Shown here piece after piece: positions 59,526 through 64,000 of a DNA stretch of 64,000 nucleotides; the stretch's first letter is position 1, and every line of letters starts with the position of its first letter. The translations under genes were made by a program, and so were the position numbers. The stretch lies in contig NZ_JARRIR010000002.1 in assembly GCF_029601685.1 (NCBI RefSeq), positions 372,001 through 436,000 of the forward strand, in the 5' to 3' direction. A model generated the notes under the pieces. It saw nothing but the letters and a program-made list of their open reading frames with translations, made no database searches and was not told where the DNA came from. Source of the stretch: Metarhizobium sp017305935 (GTDB lineage Bacteria > Pseudomonadota > Alphaproteobacteria > Rhizobiales > Rhizobiaceae).

Positions 59526-60638
59526 ATGACGAGCCTCTTCGATCCCATCACCATTGGGGATATCGCCCTTGCCAACCGCGTCGTCATGGCGCCGCTGACG
59601 CGCAACCGCTCTCCGAACGCCATTCCCAACGATCTGCAGGTGGAATATTACCGCCAGCGCGCCGGCGCCGGCCTGATCATCACCGAGGGCACGCCGATCA
59701 CCCAGCAGGGCCAGGGCTATGCCGATGTCCCCGGCCTCTACAAGCCGGAAGCCATCGCCGGCTGGAAGAAGGTAACCGACGCAGTGCATGCGGCGGGCGG
59801 CAAGATCGTCACCCAGATCTGGCATGTCGGCCGCGTCTCGCATGTCAGCCTGCAGCCGGGCGGCGCCCCGCCGGTCGCGCCCTCGGCGATCACCGCCAAG
59901 AGCAAAACCTATGTCATCGACGACAAGGGCAACGGCACCTTCACCGAGACTTCGGCGCCGCGCGCGCTCGGCACGGAAGAAATCGCCGGCATCGTCGATG
60001 ATTTCCGCAAGGGCGCCCGCGCCGCCATCGAGGCCGGCTTCGACGGCATCGAACTGCATGCCGCCAATGGCTACCTGATCGACCAGTTCCTGCGCTCGGG
60101 CACCAACCACCGCACCGACCAGTATGGCGGCTCGATCGAGAACCGCGCCCGCTTCGTGCTTGAGGTGGTCGAGGCCGTGACCCGCGAGATCGGCGGCGGC
60201 CGCGTCGGCATCCGCCTGTCGCCGGTAACACCCGCCAATGACGCCTCCGAACCCGATCCGCAGCCGATCTTCAATCATGTGGCTGAAAAGCTGGCCGCTT
60301 TCGGCCTCGCCTATATTCATGTGATCGAAGGGGCGACCGGCGGTGCGCGCGACTACCAGCAGGGCGACAAGCCCTTCGATTACGCCGCCTTTAAGCAGGC
60401 CCACCGCGCCGCCGGCGGCAAGGCCGCCTGGATGGTCAACAACGGTTATGACCGAGAAAGCGCTGCGGACGCCGTCGAAAGCGGTCGCGCCGACCTCGTT
60501 GCCTTTGGCAGACTGTTCATCGCCAATCCCGACCTCGTGCGCCGCTTGCGCGAACACGCCGCCCTCAACGAGCCGGACCGCAATACCTTTTACGGCGGCA
60601 AGGAAGCCGGCTACACCGACTATCCGGCGCTGGCCTGA
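59526..60638 (+). CDS. Old Yellow Enzyme-type alkene reductase (NemA-like)
   Basis: 370 residues from MTSLFDPITIGDIALANRVV; AAAGGTCAG precedes this ATG. FMN-binding TIM barrel: APLTRNRSPN, QIWHVGRVSH (substrate His pair region), GIELHAANGYLIDQFLRSG, DQYGGSIENRARF (proton-donor Tyr) and LVAFGRLFIANPDLVRRL. It reduces activated C=C bonds or nitro groups of electrophiles using NAD(P)H. It is in a likely operon with the ArsR regulator, as E. coli nemA is with the repressor nemR. Confidence 0.94.
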   Translation: MTSLFDPITIGDIALANRVVMAPLTRNRSPNAIPNDLQVEYYRQRAGAGLIITEGTPITQQGQGYADVPGLYKPEAIAGWKKVTDAVHAAGGKIVTQIWHVGRVSHVSLQPGGAPPVAPSAITAKSKTYVIDDKGNGTFTETSAPRALGTEEIAGIVDDFRKGARAAIEAGFDGIELHAANGYLIDQFLRSGTNHRTDQYGGSIENRARFVLEVVEAVTREIGGGRVGIRLSPVTPANDASEPDPQPIFNHVAEKLAAFGLAYIHVIEGATGGARDYQQGDKPFDYAAFKQAHRAAGGKAAWMVNNGYDRESAADAVESGRADLVAFGRLFIANPDLVRRLREHAALNEPDRNTFYGGKEAGYTDYPALA

Positions 60639-60659
60639 GATTTCCAGATCTATTCCACG

Positions 60660-60685
60660 CATGCTCGGGCGTGTCCCAGCATGAC
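60660..60685. repeat. Partial RIME-like palindrome
   Basis: CATGCTCGGG-CGTGT-CCCAGCATGAC: one decayed hairpin (one base missing in the stem) of the type seen complete at 50944-51028. Confidence 0.5.
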
Positions 60686-60717
60686 GTGGAAAGAGACGAA
60701 AGCTTTACGATCAATCC

Positions 60718-60746
60718 AACCGGCCCTCAAAACAAGGGCCGGTTTT
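60718..60746. terminator. Bidirectional terminator, OYE / NAD-binding protein
   Basis: AACCGGCCCT-CAAAACA-AGGGCCGGTT then TT; perfect 10-bp stem between converging genes. Confidence 0.88.
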
Positions 60747-60758
60747 CATTTGCAGGCA

Positions 60759-61781
60759 TCAAGCGGGCAGCCGCAGCGAAGGCTGGCGGCCTGCGTGCGC
60801 CGGGGGAGCCGGCGGCAGGCAATCGAGTGCGGTGAGCGTCGTGCGCATGGCTTCGTCCAGCGGGGTGCATGGTTCCTGGCCGAGGAAGGCGACGAGCCTG
60901 TCGTTGCGCATCCGCACCGGCATCTGCCAGAGATAGCGGATCTCGCGCAATTCGCGGAAGAACGGCACGAAGGGTGCGGCAAGCGGCAGCAGCCACCACG
61001 GAAAGGATTTGACCCTGGGCGGCGCGCCGGCCGCCCGGCCGATGGCGGCGATCAACTGCGTACCGTCCGCATCCCAGAAACCTTCCATCTGGAATTCGGC
61101 GAAATCCGGCAGTTCGGCACGGCGATCGACCAGGCGCATCATGGTTTCGGCGACATCCGGGAGGTATGCCCATTGGTGGCCGACGCCCTTGCGGCCGGGA
61201 TAGGTGACGGAACGCACCGGCTTGCCCGGCGTCACCAGCAATTGCCCGAACCAGTTGTTGGCGGCATTCGGCCCAAAATAATCGCCGGCGCGGACGATCA
61301 GCACCGGCACGCCGGTGGCCGACGCCGCCCGCAACCGCTTTTCCATGCGGGCGCGCACCGCGCCCTTGCCGGTCACCGGATGCTGCGCGCTGTCCTCCGT
61401 CAGGTTCGGCAACGCATCCGGCCCGAAATTGTAGATCGTGCCGGGAAACAGGATGCGGGCGCCAACGGCGCGCGCCGCGGCGATGGTGTTTTCCAGCATC
61501 GGCAGCGACAGCTTGTCCCAGCCGCGATAGCCGGGCGGATTGACGGCATGGACGATCAGGCACACGCCCTCCGCAGCCGCCAGCACCGCGCCGGCATCCA
61601 TGGCATCGCCGGAAACCCATGAAATCTCCGGCCGCTTGCGCGCCATTTCCTGTGGCGCGCGGCGGGTCAATGCCCTCACCCGCCAGCCCCGAGACAGCAG
61701 CGCCCCGGTGACCGCGCCGCCGATGCCGCCGGTCGCGCCCAGGACCAAGGCCGTTGCCACCTGTTGCGTGTTCTGCGTCAT
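60759..61781 (-). CDS. NAD(P)-binding (extended SDR/NmrA-like) protein
   Basis: 340 residues from MTQNTQQVATALVLGATGGI; GGAG lies 9 nt before this ATG, which fits better than ATGs at 61790 or 61796. Rossmann fold with GATGGIGGAV (nucleotide loop), GDAMDAGAV, and an extended-SDR-like core (FPGTIYNFGP). The usual YxxxK is not evident; the segment VRARMEKRLRAA follows instead. It is probably an NAD(P)-dependent epimerase/dehydratase-like or atypical SDR of unknown substrate. Divergent from a LysR regulator across 91 bp. Confidence 0.82.
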   Translation of the reverse strand: MTQNTQQVATALVLGATGGIGGAVTGALLSRGWRVRALTRRAPQEMARKRPEISWVSGDAMDAGAVLAAAEGVCLIVHAVNPPGYRGWDKLSLPMLENTIAAARAVGARILFPGTIYNFGPDALPNLTEDSAQHPVTGKGAVRARMEKRLRAASATGVPVLIVRAGDYFGPNAANNWFGQLLVTPGKPVRSVTYPGRKGVGHQWAYLPDVAETMMRLVDRRAELPDFAEFQMEGFWDADGTQLIAAIGRAAGAPPRVKSFPWWLLPLAAPFVPFFRELREIRYLWQMPVRMRNDRLVAFLGQEPCTPLDEAMRTTLTALDCLPPAPPAHAGRQPSLRLPA

Positions 61782-61872
61782 GACCGTCATCTCCATTGTC
61801 GATGAAGCCAGTATCGTCCAATCCGCGATAAACGAAATTGCGGAAAATTCTGGCGCTGCTATACAAAAATGC

Positions 61873-62766
61873 ATGGCAACGGATCTTTCGAACTGGGACT
61901 GGTATCGCACCTTTCTGGCGGTGCTGGAGGAAGGGTCGCTTTCGGCTGCCGCCCGCGCGCTCGGCCTGACTCAGCCGACTGCCGGCCGCCACATCGAGGC
62001 GCTGGAGCGCCATCTCGGCCTGCCGCTGTTTACCCGCTCGCAACAGGGCCTGCTGCCGACCGAGGCGGCACGTCGATTGCAGCCGCAGGCGAAGCTGATG
62101 GCGACCACCGCCGCCTCGCTCATGCGCATGGCGAGCGGCGAACGCGACGGCATCTCGGGCACCGTGCGCATCAGCGCCAGCGATGTCGTCGGCGTCGAGG
62201 TGCTGCCGCCGATCCTAGCCGCGCTGCAGGGCGAACACCCCGGCCTGACGGTCGAATTGTCGCTCTCTGACAAAATCGAAGATCTGCTGCGCCGCGAGGC
62301 GGATATCGCCGTGCGCATGACCGCGCCGAGGCAGGAGGTGCTGCTGGTGCGCACTGTCGGCCCTGTTGCGCTCGGCCTGCATGCGCGCCGTGACTATCTC
62401 GACCGGCACGGCATGCCTGAAACCCCCAACGATCTCGCCCGCCACCGGCTGATCGGCTTCGACCGGGAGACGGCCTTCATCCGCGCGGCGATGGACGCGC
62501 TGCCGATGCTGTCGGGCCTGAGCTTCGCCTTTCGCAGCGACAACAATCTGGCGCAGCTTGCCGCCATCCGCGCCGGCATGGGCATAGGCCTTTGCCAGGT
62601 GCCGCTGGCGCGCCGCGAGCCCGATCTCGTGCGCCTGTTCGCGAAAGAAATCGACCTGCCGCTCGAAACTCATGTCGTCATGCATGAGGACATGAAAAGC
62701 GCGCGCCGCTGCCGGCTCGTCTTCGATGCCCTGGTTCAGGGCCTGAAGACGTTCATCGCGTCCTGA
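61873..62766 (+). CDS. LysR-family transcriptional regulator
   Basis: 297 residues from MATDLSNWDWYRTFLAVLEE. HTH: SLSAAARALGLTQPTAGRHI, FTRSQQGLLPTEAARRL; effector domain from about residue 92 (GTVRISASDVVGVEVLPPIL). Divergent from the NAD(P)-binding protein, its likely target. The intergenic region has a CCGC...GCGG dyad (in TCCGCGATAAACGAAATTGCGGA) of the T-N11-A kind that LysR proteins bind. Confidence 0.92.
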   Translation: MATDLSNWDWYRTFLAVLEEGSLSAAARALGLTQPTAGRHIEALERHLGLPLFTRSQQGLLPTEAARRLQPQAKLMATTAASLMRMASGERDGISGTVRISASDVVGVEVLPPILAALQGEHPGLTVELSLSDKIEDLLRREADIAVRMTAPRQEVLLVRTVGPVALGLHARRDYLDRHGMPETPNDLARHRLIGFDRETAFIRAAMDALPMLSGLSFAFRSDNNLAQLAAIRAGMGIGLCQVPLARREPDLVRLFAKEIDLPLETHVVMHEDMKSARRCRLVFDALVQGLKTFIAS

Positions 62767-63051
62767 TCAGGCGTCGGTGGACCCGGCGCGAAAGGCGCGG
62801 CCGCGGAACATCGCGTCGACGATCTCCGGCTCCGGCCGGTCGCTGCCGTCGTCATATTCGCGCTTCCAGACGCCGTCCTTGTCCTGGTAGCTGATGACCG
62901 AGGCCTCGCCGGCAACGCTCTGCTCGGCCGCGACGATGCGCACTGCTTCGAGCGCCTCCGCATGCGAGCGAAACGCCTCCGAATAAACGTCGCCGAGCCG
63001 ATAGGCCCAGCCACCGTCATGCGGCACCACTTCATAAACCACTTTAACCAT
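62767..63051 (-). CDS. DUF2188-family small protein
   Basis: 94 residues from MVKVVYEVVPHDGGWAYRLG, preceded by AGGAGGTGAACGGA, a near-perfect ribosome-binding site. DUF2188 pattern: beta hairpin (YEVVPHDGGWAYRLGD), helix (SHAEALEAVRIVAAEQ), then SVISYQDKDGVWKREY. The function of the domain is unknown. Its stop codon directly abuts that of the LysR gene with no spacing. Confidence 0.75.
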   Translation of the reverse strand: MVKVVYEVVPHDGGWAYRLGDVYSEAFRSHAEALEAVRIVAAEQSVAGEASVISYQDKDGVWKREYDDGSDRPEPEIVDAMFRGRAFRAGSTDA

Positions 63052-63455
63052 TCCGTTCACCTCCTTCGAACCGGTGACGCGCCGCGCCGGATCCGGCGAT
63101 GGAAACACGCGACCTCATCGCCCGGCATCCGCCGTCCACGATCCGGGCACTCCGATCCCGGACAATGCGCCAAAAGCCCCATGACGGCGTGGAAAGGCCC
63201 GCCATGGCGTCCGCCCGGGCGGCCACGCCAGGGATGGAGACGCGGGCCGCGAGGGCTCGGCAGCGCCCGCCGCTCAGCGAAGCGGGCAGACTGCGATCGG
63301 CCTTGTCCGCCGACGGGTAAGACCCACCGCGAACGGCCTGAACGAGACCGACTATCTCATCAAAATCCGACAACTGCAAATACTCCCCGCCCGGGCTTGC
63401 AGCGACCCGCCCGTGCCTTACATTGCCGGACACAAGAGAGGACCGACGCCACATC
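63052..63455. other. Non-coding region upstream of antiporter gene
   Basis: 404 bp, GC-rich, between the divergent DUF2188 and antiporter genes. Open frames here have no start signals and unlikely compositions. I see no operator or RNA gene I can support. Confidence 0.35.
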
Positions 63456-64000
63456 ATGCTGACTATCGCCAGACAGGAACGCCTGCTTCTCCTGCCGGTT
63501 CTCGGCGCCATCCTTGCCATGCTGTTCGAGCACCAGCTCGTCGAGGCCGGCCGGCTGGTGGCGCTGCTTGCCGCGGGCGGCCTGATCGTGCTGATCGTCA
63601 TCGCTTCGATGCGGGTCGCCCATCAGGCCGAGGTGCTGGCCGTCAAGGTCGGCGACCCCTACGGCACCATGATCCTGACGCTCTCAGCCGTGCTGGTCGA
63701 GGTGATCATCCTGGCGATCATGATGAACAACCAGGAGTCGCCGACGCTGGTGCGCGACACGATCTACGCAGCGGTCATGCTGGATATCAACGGTATTCTC
63801 GGCCTCGCTGCCCTGCTTGGCGGCATCAAGCATGGCGAGCAGCCCTATAACGACGACAGCGGCAAGACCTACAGCGTCATGATCCTGACGGCGATGGGCA
63901 TTTCCATGGTGGTGCCGGAATTCGTACCCGTCGACAAATGGCATTACTATTCCGCATTCACCATCGTCGCGATGATCGCGCTCTACACCCTTTTCCTGCG
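63456..64000 (+). CDS. Ca2+/H+ antiporter ChaA-like, partial at window edge
   Basis: At least 181 residues from MLTIARQERLLLLPVLGAIL; the frame is open to the window end. Membrane helices alternate with the family's acidic repeat: RVAHQAEVLAVKVGDPYGTM, then ILTLSAVLVEVIILAIMM with the Glu in transport helix 2, and AAVMLDINGILGLAALLGG. This is the first half of a CaCA-family exchanger (ChaA type, normally about 360 residues). It exports Ca2+ or Na+/K+ for protons across the inner membrane. Only GAGAGG about 15 nt upstream serves as a ribosome-binding site. Confidence 0.88.
   Translation, partial: MLTIARQERLLLLPVLGAILAMLFEHQLVEAGRLVALLAAGGLIVLIVIASMRVAHQAEVLAVKVGDPYGTMILTLSAVLVEVIILAIMMNNQESPTLVRDTIYAAVMLDINGILGLAALLGGIKHGEQPYNDDSGKTYSVMILTAMGISMVVPEFVPVDKWHYYSAFTIVAMIALYTLFL

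Overview
The window looks like chromosome of a member of the Rhizobiaceae (alphaproteobacteria). The evidence is the high-GC coding style, rhizobial fixNOQP and fixGHIS operons with FixL/FixK-type control, the gene order greA - LPS-core glycosyltransferase - lrp - trxB - lsrB - AbcR small RNAs, RIME-type palindromes, and a direct-repeat LexA box (GTTC-N7-GTTC). The genus cannot be fixed from the sequence alone.

Layout. (1) About 1-4.3 kb is one end of a Mu-like transposable prophage: a rightward XRE repressor, a divergent Ner-like regulator, then a leftward early block with DnaA-C-like and ParB-like proteins running off the window edge. Repeats that could bind a transposase follow the repressor. 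(2) 4.3-6.0 kb is a small accessory patch: a stand-alone RelA/SpoT synthetase-domain protein, possibly a toxSAS-type defence gene, and a decapitated tyrosine integrase. (3) 6.2-8.6 kb holds a secreted small protein, a GST, a DHFR-fold reductase and a divergent HxlR regulator. (4) 8.6-23.8 kb is a nearly complete microoxic respiration island: FxkR-like response regulator, a CRP/FNR regulator, fixS-I-H-G, a diguanylate cyclase, fixP-Q-O-N, FixK, hybrid FixL and hemN. FNR/FixK boxes (TTGAC-N4-GTCAA type) precede the CRP/FNR gene, fixG, fixN and hemN. A GTTACA-N4-GTTACA element precedes fixK. (5) 23.9-31 kb carries unknown small proteins, a Cache/HWE histidine kinase, a lipoprotein transglycosylase-like protein, an EamA exporter with a divergent AraC regulator, and a DUF930 envelope protein. 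(6) 31-38.4 kb is core information processing: rpoD, a GFA-family protein, dnaG, a GatB/YqeY protein and carA. (7) 38.5-47 kb holds transporters and accessory enzymes: MATE, Tet-like MFS, LysR with aldo/keto reductase, YpfJ-like metallopeptidase, a membrane LytTR regulator and a PAP2 protein. (8) 47.4-64 kb holds carB, a LexA-box-preceded repair operon (radical SAM protein plus DUF4130-UdgX fusion), greA with a terminator in its leader, an LPS mannosyltransferase, lrp, trxB, lsrB, three tandem AbcR-type sRNA genes, ArsR with an Old Yellow Enzyme, an NAD(P)-binding protein divergent from a LysR regulator, a DUF2188 protein, and a truncated Ca2+/H+ antiporter gene at the edge.

How the parts work together. 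In the fix island the soluble hybrid FixL keeps the heme-pocket histidine. It would signal low oxygen to the OmpR-type FxkR, which would act at the K-box to turn on fixK. FixK (and the second CRP/FNR protein) would then activate the high-affinity cbb3 oxidase (fixNOQP), its copper and assembly factors (fixGHIS) and oxygen-independent heme synthesis (hemN). Neither CRP/FNR protein here has the N-terminal cysteine cluster of FnrN, so oxygen sensing would rest on FixL.

The strongest items for follow-up are the three-copy AbcR array beside its presumed regulator LsrB, the LexA-box UdgX/radical-SAM operon, the RelA/SpoT protein at the prophage edge, and the intrinsic terminator in the greA leader. 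Gene calls are from reading frames, motifs, ribosome-binding sites and context; no database search was run.
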